A DNA stretch of 64,000 nt, from assembly GCF_001189965.1 (NCBI RefSeq), contig NZ_LFLU01000013.1, positions 1 through 64,000 on the forward strand, in the 5' to 3' direction. The stretch comes from Herbaspirillum rhizosphaerae (GTDB lineage Bacteria; Pseudomonadota; Gammaproteobacteria; Burkholderiales; Burkholderiaceae_D). This document shows positions 10,801-16,900 of the stretch, piece after piece. The translations under genes and the position numbers were made by a program. Position 1 is the stretch's first letter, and every line of letters starts with the position of its first letter. Under the pieces are notes generated by a model that saw nothing but the letters and a program-made list of their open reading frames with translations, was not told the DNA's origin and made no database searches.

Positions 10801-13438
10801 CGCCTGGTGGCAACATGCTCTTGCAGGCTTGTCCGAACCCTTGCTGCTGCGCCGGACGATGACGCCGTCGGCGCCGTTGCCTGGCATGGGCCGGCTGCAG
10901 CGCAGCTTCAGCGCTGAGCGCACGGCCGCACTGAGCCGTTATGCGCGTTCGCAACGCATCACCCTCAATACCCTGGTCCAGGGTGCGCTGTTGCAGGCGC
11001 TGTCGACCTTGACGCGCCAGGGCCAGCCGGTAGTGGGTGTGACGGTGTCCGGCCGCGATGCGCCGGTACCGGGCATCCTGGCGATGAAGGGACTGTTCAT
11101 CAATACCGTGCCGCTGTTCATGGACATCGCGCAAGGCGGCGAGGTCGGCGCCTGGCTGCGCGCATTGCAGGACAAGAATATTGGACTGCGCGAACACGCG
11201 ATGCTGCCGCTGGTGGAGATTCAGGCCGCTTCCGACGTGGCGCGCGGCACGCCTTTGTTCGATGTCATTTTCGTGTTTGAAAATCACCCGCTGGACGAGC
11301 GCCTGAAAGAAGATATCCGCCGGCTCGGCGTGGGCGATATTCAATCGCAGCATCGCAACGGCTATCCGCTGACCGTGATCGTCTGGCCCGAAGACGAACT
11401 GCGCTTCCTCGTGCTGCATGAGTATCAGCACATGGACGATAAGCAGGCCGGCAGCTTGTTTGATCGTATCGACGGCTTGCTGTCCGACTGGTGCCGCCCG
11501 CAGCCGGCATTGCTGGGCAGCGCGTTATGGCGCATACCGTCGCAGGCGGCGCCTGCAAGGCCGCCGCAGCATTTGCCGGCGCGCAGCCTGCACGCCTTGA
11601 TCGAGCAGCGCGGTCGCGAAACGCCGCACGCAATCGCGGTCTCGCTCGGTACGCAGACTTTGAGTTATGCGGAGCTGAACCGGCAGGCCAACCAACTGGC
11701 CAGGAAGCTGCGCGCCTTGGGCGTGAAGTCCGAGCAACTGGTCGGGCTGGCCACAAATCGTACGCCGGACATGCTGGTCGCGTTGCTCGCCATCCTCAAG
11801 GCCGGCGCCGCCTATCTGCCGCTGGATCCGAAGCAGCCGGCCCAGCGGCTGGCCGCAATGCTGGCCGACGCGCGTCCCGCGGCCATCATCGCGCATGCCG
11901 ATGTGCTCAGCCTGCTGCCTGCCGGGGCTGGGCCGGTCTGGTGCCTGGATCGCGATGCTGCGCTGCTGGCAGATGACGACAGCGATCTCGCGCTGCCGGT
12001 CCATCCGGACAATCTGGCCTACTGCATCTATACCTCGGGTTCGACCGGGGTTCCGAAGGGCGCCTTGCTCAGCCATGCCAACGTCTTGCGCCTGTTCGAG
12101 ACCAGCAAGGGACAGTTCGGTTTCAGCCGCGACGACGTCTGGACCGTGTTCCACAGCCATGCCTTCGATTTTTCGGTGTGGGAAATATTCGGCGCCTTGT
12201 TGCACGGCGGCCGGCTGGTGCTGGTGCCGTATTTGCTGAGCCGTTCGCCGGACGCCTTCCTGCAACTCCTGATCGACGAAAAGGTGACGGTGCTGAACCA
12301 GACGCCGTCCGCCTTCCGGCAGATTCTGGAGTTGCCCGATCTGTACCGGCACACGCCGTCGCTGTCGCTGCGCCATGTGATTTTCGGCGGCGAGGCGCTG
12401 GACGTCGGCTGCCTGCAAACCTGGTTCGCGCAGGCGGGGCCGCAACAGCCGGCCATGATCAACATGTACGGCATCACCGAAACCACCGTGCACGTGACAT
12501 ATCGGCGCCTGCATCCCGACGATGCGCAACGGCGCAGCAGTCCTGTCGGTTTGCCGCTGGCGGACCTTGACGGCTATGTGCTGGATGCCGATCTCAATCA
12601 GGTTCCCGACGGTTGCGAGGGCGAACTCTACGTCGGCGGGCCCGGCCTCGCGCGCGGCTACCTGAAGCGCGGCAGCCTGAGCGCCGATCGCTTCATTCCG
12701 GATCCGTATGGCGCGCACGAAGGAGGGCGCTTGTATCGCACCGGGGATCTGGTCTGCCGGAACGAGGCCGGCGTACTCGACTATCTGGGGCGTATCGATC
12801 AGCAGGTAAAAGTGCGCGGTTTCCGTGTCGAACTCGGCGAGATCGAGGCGCGCTTGCGCGAGCTGCCCGGAGTGCGCGACGGCGTCGTGCTGGTGCGCGG
12901 CGAGGCAGACCAGCGCCACCTGATGGCGTATGTCGTGACCGATGCGGCATCCCGGCCCGACGCTGCGGCGACGACCTGGAAAGCGGCGCTGCGGCAGGTG
13001 CTGCCGGACTACATGGTGCCTGCGGCGCTGGTGCCAATGGAGCGATTCCCGCTCACGATCAACGGCAAGCTGGACCAGGCGGCTCTGGCGGCGTTGCAGC
13101 CGGGGGTGTTCGGCGGCGCAGATGTGGAGCCGGCGGTCAGCGCCACCGAAGTTGCGTTGGCAAGCATCTGGAGCGACGTGCTTGGTCTGGAGCGGGTCGG
13201 CGTGACCCATAACTTCCTGGCGCTGGGCGGCCATTCGTTAAGCGCGGTGAAGGTCGGGGCGCAGGTCAAGAAGCGGCTGGGAGTGGCGGTGCCGTTGGCG
13301 GTCCTGTTCGAATTGCAAACCATCCGTGCCCTGGCGCAATGGATCGATCAGGCCGTGCATCTCAATCGCAATGACGCCGCGGAGATGCAGCAATGGCTGA
13401 AAGATTTGGAAGGCGACGCGCTGGAGGAGGCCGGCTGA
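1805..13438 (+). CDS. Lipid-initiating NRPS: FAAL-ACP-C-A-PCP-C-A-PCP-C-A-PCP (3877 aa)
   Basis: Begins chain assembly by activating a fatty acid as acyl-AMP and loading it onto an ACP, then adds three amino acids. Approximate landmarks: FAAL 1-590 (YTSGSTSQPKG near 176), ACP Ser 625, C1 HHIVADG 818, A1 1295, PCP1 1681, C2 HHIVAEG 1874, A2 2353, PCP2 GGDSI 2756, C3 HHHLLMDAW 2944, A3 3410, PCP3 3808. By eye the Stachelhaus codes are DVWHFGRINK (A1, only partly Ser-like), DFWNVGMVHK (A2) and DFWNIGMVHK (A3); the last is the classical Thr code. There is no TE, so the chain must pass to another protein, presumably the upstream TE-bearing NRPS. The layout resembles PvdL of pyoverdine synthesis. 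C2 has Glu for the motif Asp. PCP2 is of the GGDS type that usually precedes an E domain, but none is present. Domains are certain; substrates for A2 and A3 likely, A1 unknown. Confidence 0.95.
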   Translation: MANDAILFSHFSALLTRRAHQHPDKIALTFLGDGDSVTEELSFAQLELRVQTLACRLAAQAAPGERALLLYPSGPDYVIAFLACLRAGLIAVPAYPPESASAHHTQRLLTILQDASAGMLLTATAMLPGLQQMLAGEEVWRGVAILATDDMAATASATDAAKWTPPAIHAGAVAFLQYTSGSTSQPKGVRVTHGNLIANQRAIQSAFGIGDGDTIVSWLPLYHDMGLIGGLLQPLFSGVRLVLLSPRHFLERPLRWLKAISTFGGTVSGGPDFAYRLCAERIPAQQLAQLDLRSWKLAFSGSEPIRADTLRTFAQHFSSAGFDPHALYPCYGLAEATLLVTGAGRGDGFRALHADAAALAQHRFEATADGVELISSGAVQAGHLLAVMEPEQGRPLAAGEVGEIWFHGPSVADGYWNNRDATAASFVEHDGRRWLRTGDMGFLRDGQLFVTGRRKDMIIVRGQNLYPQDIELAVESEIELVRKGRVAAFPVQLAGREGIGIAAEIGRATQKLTDPQALANSIAEVVGRHCQEPAGVVVLLNPGGMPRTTSGKLQRSACAARWENNQLDAYAVIRAGKLSRPAVPETMAAAAPVDGALQRMGKLWDEVLGSQGAGADDGFFSLGGSSLTAAQVAARVRAEFGIEVNLAWLFETRTLGEFCARVMRAQTEAEDGEAVSLQPRDAAQLHATSFAQRGMWFLWRMAPQSPAYNIAGSLAWRGALDIAALEQALDALAQRHAGLRTRFDDRDGVCRQTVMATSGVLLQHDRLDGLAAASRPQAVRASIREMASQPFDLIAGPLWRVRLIRVAQDEHVLAVAIHHIVADGASMQILIRDLVALYQAARTGAGASLPALPVDYADYAVWQEQRLQRLNAQRMERELAYWTAQLGGAPVVLELPLDRPRPPVQSFKGATVGFTLAPATAAALKQFARTGNATPFMVLCAAFNVLLHRYSGQSDVRVGVPFSNRLLAETENLVGMFVNTLVLRSTWQPQQGFADVLSQVRATTLQAQAHADLPFDRLVEALQPQRSLAHSPLFQAMFNHQERRSVVETGDAALDISVMAEDGDITKFDLCLNTVDDGAGGISGVFVYAGDLFDESSIQRLAGNFVSLLEQLLAAPQCSVGEIELMDGKQIGQILEWSRGARQPVPQQRIHEEIAARAAAAPDATALIFGAHRMSYAELNRRADCLAQQLAEQGAGPDVVVGLLLERSFDLVVGLLGVLKSGAAYLPLDTDAPPARLRYMAEDAGLSLLVTHGAAGVAQQLALPAIDLDRFDWNAPLRAQVCTRPAADNLAYVLYTSGTTGQPKGVANTHGALTRRLQWMQQEYALGAEETLLHKTPVSFDVSVWEILWTLSRGAQLVLAAPGEHRDPQRLAELICRHAVSTVHFVPSMLRLFIAQNEASDLRSLRRLFSGGEALTRELQAQVLERLPGVRFDNRYGPTEALINASYWTCRADAHAGVPIGRPLADTALYVLDAQLKLAPAGVAGDLYIGGAALARGYLGRSALSAQRFIPDPYGDEPGSRLYRSGDRARWRADGALEYLGRDDHQVKIRGFRIELGEIETLLRAAPDVREAAVLACEGPGGLRLAAYVVFDQQRDMALLKKELAAQLPEYMVPAVFVPMPRLPLMANGKLDRAALPAPTWESRDYVAPRTAVEKTVAQLWQDLLQVERVGLSDAFLELGGHSLLATQVVSRLRQQFNIELPLRSLFEAEDLQAFALCVQDCIDQGQHSRQPPLLPVARDAALALSYSQERMWFLWNMEPLGASYNVGGAVRLRGELDVAALRAALQALVMRHEGLRTTFPSEQGQARQCVAAEAGVFLQEQDFSVGDPHENERKVAAFAEQEAHRPFDLAQGPLMRIHLLKLAQAHHLLLVSIHHIVAEGWAMDVFADEFSQLYRDFSQGRASTLPPLAIQYPDFAAWQRAWLGNGEGARQLAYWKQRLGNEHPVLELPFDRARPAVQQFEGDFVTMELPPELAAEVAAFNRRHGVTLFMTVMTAMMALLHRYSGQADLRIGYPIANRTRPEFERLIGGFLNTQVLQCDIDAGMTAADLLAAVREAALEAQAHQDVPFHAIVDELRPQRSASHSPLFQVMCNVQRWRFQQTREVAPGLQLEFEGNDAKTAKFDLLLDVTDIDGRFACVFSYQTALFNRATIERLARHWRGLLSEIVRNPDTLLYQLPLLESAERQQLLAASGHAQSRFEVSESLQARFERQVARRGQAIAVSAEEGSLSYAALNARANQLAWALRQQGVGPDVLVGLAVQRSLDTIVGMLGILKVGGAYLPLDPDYPPERLAFMLADARPALVLTQARVRDALPATDVPVWCLDSDWEHIAVHETHDLPVTVHPANLAYCIYTSGSTGKPKGALLTHANAQRLFLATESQFGFDDRDVWTMFHSYAFDFSVWEVFGALLHGGRLVVVPFLTSRSPADFLALLQRENVTVLNQTPSAFRQLMQVPGLYQGGVPASLRYVVFGGEALDLPALRPWFAQLGDTRPTLVNMYGITETTVHVSWRPLKAADAELPLSPVGAPLHDLYWHVLDANLEPAPAGVKGELYIGGAGLARGYLGRQALTAERFLPDPFSALAGARLYRTGDTARRTADGEMEYLGRADSQVKIRGFRIEPGEIEARLRAHPQVADAVVVARKDDGGHVQLVAYVVANGEGAPLAAGQLQEDLRSSLQACLPAYMVPSAFVLMPVLPLTVNGKLDQRSLPAPTYQAAAVYQDAQDPLQEHLARIWKQVLNADRVGIHDNFFELGGDSIAAVRMVGHAREAGLLLTPQMLFQHQTIALLAAQMQDTGDAAPGLAEPAVFDASPYALTPMQEGILFHSYAQRDQGTYIVQCSCEIRGELDEAAFLASWRQALATHDILRTGFTLDDNGQAQQTVQPQATLPLAQHDWSRQSVAEQQASLQALLESDHRTDFALDAAPLMRLILVRLGPQQRHLIWTHHHLLMDAWSVDWLLAEVARTYHALAAGQAPAMPVVTPFRDYVAWLNAQDRGRARAWWQHALAGLSEPLLLRRTMTPSAPLPGMGRLQRSFSAERTAALSRYARSQRITLNTLVQGALLQALSTLTRQGQPVVGVTVSGRDAPVPGILAMKGLFINTVPLFMDIAQGGEVGAWLRALQDKNIGLREHAMLPLVEIQAASDVARGTPLFDVIFVFENHPLDERLKEDIRRLGVGDIQSQHRNGYPLTVIVWPEDELRFLVLHEYQHMDDKQAGSLFDRIDGLLSDWCRPQPALLGSALWRIPSQAAPARPPQHLPARSLHALIEQRGRETPHAIAVSLGTQTLSYAELNRQANQLARKLRALGVKSEQLVGLATNRTPDMLVALLAILKAGAAYLPLDPKQPAQRLAAMLADARPAAIIAHADVLSLLPAGAGPVWCLDRDAALLADDDSDLALPVHPDNLAYCIYTSGSTGVPKGALLSHANVLRLFETSKGQFGFSRDDVWTVFHSHAFDFSVWEIFGALLHGGRLVLVPYLLSRSPDAFLQLLIDEKVTVLNQTPSAFRQILELPDLYRHTPSLSLRHVIFGGEALDVGCLQTWFAQAGPQQPAMINMYGITETTVHVTYRRLHPDDAQRRSSPVGLPLADLDGYVLDADLNQVPDGCEGELYVGGPGLARGYLKRGSLSADRFIPDPYGAHEGGRLYRTGDLVCRNEAGVLDYLGRIDQQVKVRGFRVELGEIEARLRELPGVRDGVVLVRGEADQRHLMAYVVTDAASRPDAAATTWKAALRQVLPDYMVPAALVPMERFPLTINGKLDQAALAALQPGVFGGADVEPAVSATEVALASIWSDVLGLERVGVTHNFLALGGHSLSAVKVGAQVKKRLGVAVPLAVLFELQTIRALAQWIDQAVHLNRNDAAEMQQWLKDLEGDALEEAG

Positions 13439-13495
13439 TGCTGCTGGCGCAGCCTCGATGCAGCAGTTGCGCATGAACCGGATGACAACAAAGCC

Positions 13496-13557
13496 TTGTT
13501 GTATATCAGCAAATTGTCGTATTATTTCGATAGTAAATAAGAATGATTGTCATTTGT
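13496..13557 (+). promoter_or_regulatory. Putative promoter with Fur-box-like site before the TonB receptor
   Basis: A -10-like TATTAT (13520-13525) lies 18 bp after a weak -35 (TTGTTG, 13496-13501). Just downstream, 13542-13554 reads AATGATTGTCATT, matching 11 of 13 positions of the Fur-box core AATGATAATCATT. The surrounding sequence is AT-rich in an otherwise GC-rich window. A repressor bound there would block the receptor gene starting 76 bp downstream, so iron-dependent control is the natural inference. No other site of this quality was noticed in the cluster; the promoter of the first NRPS gene lies outside the window. Confidence 0.55.
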
Positions 13558-13632
13558 ATTATTAATTAAGCAAGGTTCCGTCGCGGTTCCTTTTGTCTGT
13601 ATAAAAAATAACATCAAGGGTAAGGGCGATTT

Positions 13633-15831
13633 ATGAAGTCGAAGACCGTAGTGATGAAATTGAACAAAATCAACATGCTGCTGCTGGGCGCAGGCCTGCT
13701 GTGCTCGGCCGGAACCGGATCGGCATGGGCGCAGAGCAGCGCCGATACAGCGGCCACAGCGTCTAAGGACGGAAGTCTGCCTGCGGTCACCGTCACCGAC
13801 AAGAGCGATGCCGGCTACACCGCGCTGCCGCCGGCCTATTCCGGCGGACAGGTGGCGCGCGGCGCAGGCCTGGGCTTGCTGGGCAATCGCGACTACATGG
13901 ACGTGCCGTATTCGATCGTCAGCTATACGGCGCAAACCATCCAGGACCAGCAGGCGCGCAACGTCAGCGATGTGTTCAAGAGCGATCCGTCGGTGCGTTC
14001 GATCTGGTCCGACGGCAGCTACGTCAATCAGTTCACGGTGCGCGGCTTTGCGGTGCAAGGACAGGACATGGCGGTCAACGGCATCTACGGCATCGTACCG
14101 CCGCAAATGACCGGCGGCCTGGAAGGCTATGAGCGTGTGGAACTGCTGCGCGGACCGAGCGCGACCCTGAGCGGCATGGCGCCGTCGGGCGCCGTCGGCG
14201 GCACCATCAACCTGGTCACCAAGCGCGCCACGGATACGCCGATCACCCAGGTGACCGGCAGCTACTACTCCAACGGCCAGCTCGGCACCAGCGTCGATCT
14301 GGGACGCCGCTTCGGTCCGGACAACAGCCTGGGCATCCGCGTCAATGCCGCCTACCGCGACGGCAATACGGCGGTGGACAGCCAGGCGCAACGCGTGAGC
14401 TCGGTGGCGGTCGGATTGGACTATCGCTCCCGCAACGTGCGCCTGTCGGCCGACTTCGGCTATCACGACATGAACGTCGACTCGCCCAACCGCGTGGTGT
14501 TTACCGACAACGCCAACTTCCAGATCCCGAGCGCACCGGACAGTTCCAAGAATCTGGGACAGAACTGGTACTTCGCAAAATCGCATGACACCTACGGGCT
14601 GGTGCGCGCAGAAGTCGATATCACGCCGGACGTAACGGCCTATGCGGTTGTCGGCGGCCGTCGCAATGATTTTCTCGGGTTGTATAACTTTATTTACCTG
14701 CAAAACGCTGCCGGCAATTTCCGCGCCAATCAGTATTACCAGCCGACCTATTCCAATACCGAAACGGTGCAGGCAGGCCTGAGCGGAAAATTCAATACCG
14801 GCGCATTGCATCACACGGTTAACGTGTCCGCAACGCAATTGCAGATCGAGTCGGGCGTGCTGGCGCCGGTGATCTCGACGTATACCTCGAACATCTACAA
14901 TCCTGCCACCGTGGCGCCGACCAGCCTCGCGGCGTTCAGCAGCAAGGCGCCCAAAACCGCGCAGGCGACGCTGACCAGTTTTGCCATCGCCGACACCGTC
15001 GCGATGTTCTCCGACCGGCTGCAGATTACCGCCGGCGTACGCAACCAGATCGTGCAGAACGACGCCTTCAGCGCCACCACGGGACTGAAGACCACCGCCT
15101 ACAACAAGAACGCCGTCACGCCGACGGTGGGCGTCCTGTTCAAGCCTTGGGAACAAGTTTCCTTGTACGCCAATTATGTAGAAGGCCTGAGCCAGGGACC
15201 GACTGCGCCGACTGCCGGCGTCACCAACCCGGGCGCCGTGTTTGCACCGATGAAATCCAAGCAGGCCGAAGCCGGCGCCAAGTTTGATGTCGGCGGCCTG
15301 GGCGGCGGCGTGAGCGTGTTTGAAATCAAACAGCCGAATGCTTACACCAATGCCTCCAACACCTATGTGGTCGACGGCGAGCAACGCAATCGCGGCATTG
15401 AATTCACCGGCTTCGGTACTTTCGCAAAACAAGGCCGCCTGCTGGGCGGCGTGAGTTTCATCGACGGCGTGCTGACCAAGACGTCCAGTGCACTCACCGA
15501 CGGCAACAAGGCAGTCGGCGTGCCGACCACCAACGTCAACCTCGGCGCCGAATGGGATTTTGCATCGGTGCCTGGACTGACCGTCAGCGGCCGCTATATC
15601 TACACCTCGTCGCAGTACTACAACGTCGCGAACACCCAGAGCATTCCGAGCTGGAAACGGGTCGACATCGGCGCCCGCTACGCCATGACTGTCGCCGGCA
15701 AGCCGGTGAAGGTGCGCGCCACGGTGGAAAACCTGTTCGACAGCGACTATTGGGCATCGACTTCTGCCAACTATGGTTTGTCGCGCGGTTCGCCGCGTAC
15801 CTTCCTGCTCTCGGCAACGGTCGATTTTTAA
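13633..15831 (+). CDS. TonB-dependent siderophore receptor
   Basis: Outer-membrane beta-barrel that takes up a ferric siderophore using TonB energy. The 732-residue product starts with a signal peptide (about residues 1-33, cleaved after SAWA), a TonB-box-like stretch (LPAVTVTDK, about 49-57), and a plug domain with VPYSIVSYTAQTIQDQQA and RVELLRGPSATLSG. The barrel ends in the expected terminal aromatic residue (SATVDF). There is no FecA-type N-terminal signalling extension and no sigma/anti-sigma pair nearby, which fits direct Fur control. It lies between the NRPS genes and the importer genes, so it should recognise the product of this cluster. A ribosome site (AAGGG) precedes the chosen ATG. 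The exact ligand cannot be read from sequence. Confidence 0.95.
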   Translation: MKSKTVVMKLNKINMLLLGAGLLCSAGTGSAWAQSSADTAATASKDGSLPAVTVTDKSDAGYTALPPAYSGGQVARGAGLGLLGNRDYMDVPYSIVSYTAQTIQDQQARNVSDVFKSDPSVRSIWSDGSYVNQFTVRGFAVQGQDMAVNGIYGIVPPQMTGGLEGYERVELLRGPSATLSGMAPSGAVGGTINLVTKRATDTPITQVTGSYYSNGQLGTSVDLGRRFGPDNSLGIRVNAAYRDGNTAVDSQAQRVSSVAVGLDYRSRNVRLSADFGYHDMNVDSPNRVVFTDNANFQIPSAPDSSKNLGQNWYFAKSHDTYGLVRAEVDITPDVTAYAVVGGRRNDFLGLYNFIYLQNAAGNFRANQYYQPTYSNTETVQAGLSGKFNTGALHHTVNVSATQLQIESGVLAPVISTYTSNIYNPATVAPTSLAAFSSKAPKTAQATLTSFAIADTVAMFSDRLQITAGVRNQIVQNDAFSATTGLKTTAYNKNAVTPTVGVLFKPWEQVSLYANYVEGLSQGPTAPTAGVTNPGAVFAPMKSKQAEAGAKFDVGGLGGGVSVFEIKQPNAYTNASNTYVVDGEQRNRGIEFTGFGTFAKQGRLLGGVSFIDGVLTKTSSALTDGNKAVGVPTTNVNLGAEWDFASVPGLTVSGRYIYTSSQYYNVANTQSIPSWKRVDIGARYAMTVAGKPVKVRATVENLFDSDYWASTSANYGLSRGSPRTFLLSATVDF

Positions 15832-15839
15832 GCACCGCC

Positions 15840-15861
15840 GGGCCGCCCGAGAGGGCAGCCC
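15840..15861 (+). terminator. Stem-loop after the receptor gene
   Basis: Nine-base arms GGGCCGCCC and GGGCAGCCC (one mismatch) enclose a GAGA loop, beginning 9 bp after the receptor stop codon. No T-run follows, so this is not a classical intrinsic terminator. It may instead lower read-through or stabilise the receptor message so that the receptor is made in excess over the downstream importer. Confidence 0.35.
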
Positions 15862-15952
15862 GTGCATATTGAACGCATGACCGGACTGCGCCTGGGCGCA
15901 GCCGGTACGCTGATATTGGATGGAAGTTTGAGTTATCTGACTATGTGGTGGT

Positions 15953-16900
15953 ATGCGCATGCGGCCTGAGCGCGGCGTTTCCGCCGGCCGCCGCCGTTGC
16001 GGGCGTCTGTTCTCGGCGGCCTTGCTGGCTGCGGTGGCGCCGGCCGCCCGAGCAGCCCAAGCCGCTGAGGCCGCCGAGGCCGCGTCCAGTATGCGTATCG
16101 CCGCGGTCGACTGGGCCGCAGCGGAAACGCTCGCCATGCTGGGCGTGATGCCGGTTGCGGTGCCTGAGTTCGATGTCTATCGCCAGTGGTTGCCGCAGTC
16201 GGCATTGCCGGACAATACCGTCGATCTCGGCTCCCGCACCGAGCCGAATTTCGAGGTGTTGGCGATGTTGGCGCCCGAGCGGATCTTTGTCTCGGGATGG
16301 CAGAAAGCCCTGTTGCCGCGGTTTGAGAAAATTGCGCCGACCGACGTGGCGACGATTTTCGACGCCCGGAAAATGCCGTTCCAGCGCATACGCGACCTGG
16401 CGGAACAAGCCGGACGTGTGACGCAAAAGGAGTCGCAAGCAGCACGGGCGTTGCAGGAGTTCGATGCCGACATGGCGCGCCTGGCCGGTCGCCTGCAGCC
16501 GCTGCAAGGGCGTCGCGTGTATGTCGCCGTGCTGCATGAAAACGGCTCCCAGGCTTTTATCTATGGCCCCGGCAGCTGGGTGCACACCGTGATCGAATTG
16601 CTGGGCATGCGCAATGCCTTGCACGAAAAGACCTCCATGTACGGCAATGCCCTGGTCAACATCTCGGCCTTTGCCGCCGATCCGGGCGCGCATCTGATCT
16701 ATCTGGACCAGGGCGATCGCACGCGCCGCGCCGAGCGCATTCTCAAGGACAGCAGTTTGTGGCGCAGCCTGCCGGCGGTACGCGCCGGACGGGTCACCGC
16801 GATCGCATCGTTCTACGCGCTGGGCGGCTTGCCGTCCGCACGGCGTTGCGGCAACTTGTTGGGCGCCGCCATGATGGCGCAACTGGAAGGTGGGCGATGA
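15953..16900 (+). CDS. Periplasmic ferric-siderophore-binding protein, FhuD-like
   Basis: Substrate-binding component of an iron-siderophore ABC importer, delivering the ferric complex from periplasm to permease. The 315-residue protein has a basic N-terminus and hydrophobic segment ending in PAARA, consistent with a Sec signal; an arginine cluster precedes it, but a clear Tat consensus is not seen. The body follows the FhuD pattern: AAVDWAAAETLAMLGVMPVA, YRQWLP, PDNTVDLGSRTEPNFEVL, then LGMRNAL and an SFYALGG-type C-terminal stretch. FhuD relatives bind hydroxamate or mixed-ligand siderophores, a hint about the ligand class. The stop overlaps the permease start by four bases (ATGA), indicating coupled translation. 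Confidence 0.88.
   Translation: MRMRPERGVSAGRRRCGRLFSAALLAAVAPAARAAQAAEAAEAASSMRIAAVDWAAAETLAMLGVMPVAVPEFDVYRQWLPQSALPDNTVDLGSRTEPNFEVLAMLAPERIFVSGWQKALLPRFEKIAPTDVATIFDARKMPFQRIRDLAEQAGRVTQKESQAARALQEFDADMARLAGRLQPLQGRRVYVAVLHENGSQAFIYGPGSWVHTVIELLGMRNALHEKTSMYGNALVNISAFAADPGAHLIYLDQGDRTRRAERILKDSSLWRSLPAVRAGRVTAIASFYALGGLPSARRCGNLLGAAMMAQLEGGR

Noticed and set aside
2-13438. Assigning the product to a known lipopeptide siderophore such as serobactin, cupriachelin or taiwachelin
   Set aside because: The expected hydroxylase genes and upstream modules are not visible, and the PvdQ-like acylase argues against a retained lipid tail; naming a known product would be a guess.
13522-16137. An 871-codon open frame on the - strand opposite the TonB receptor and FhuD-like genes
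   Set aside because: It mirrors the codons of the clearly recognised + strand genes, has biased low-complexity composition and no family features; long antisense frames are common in GC-rich coding DNA.
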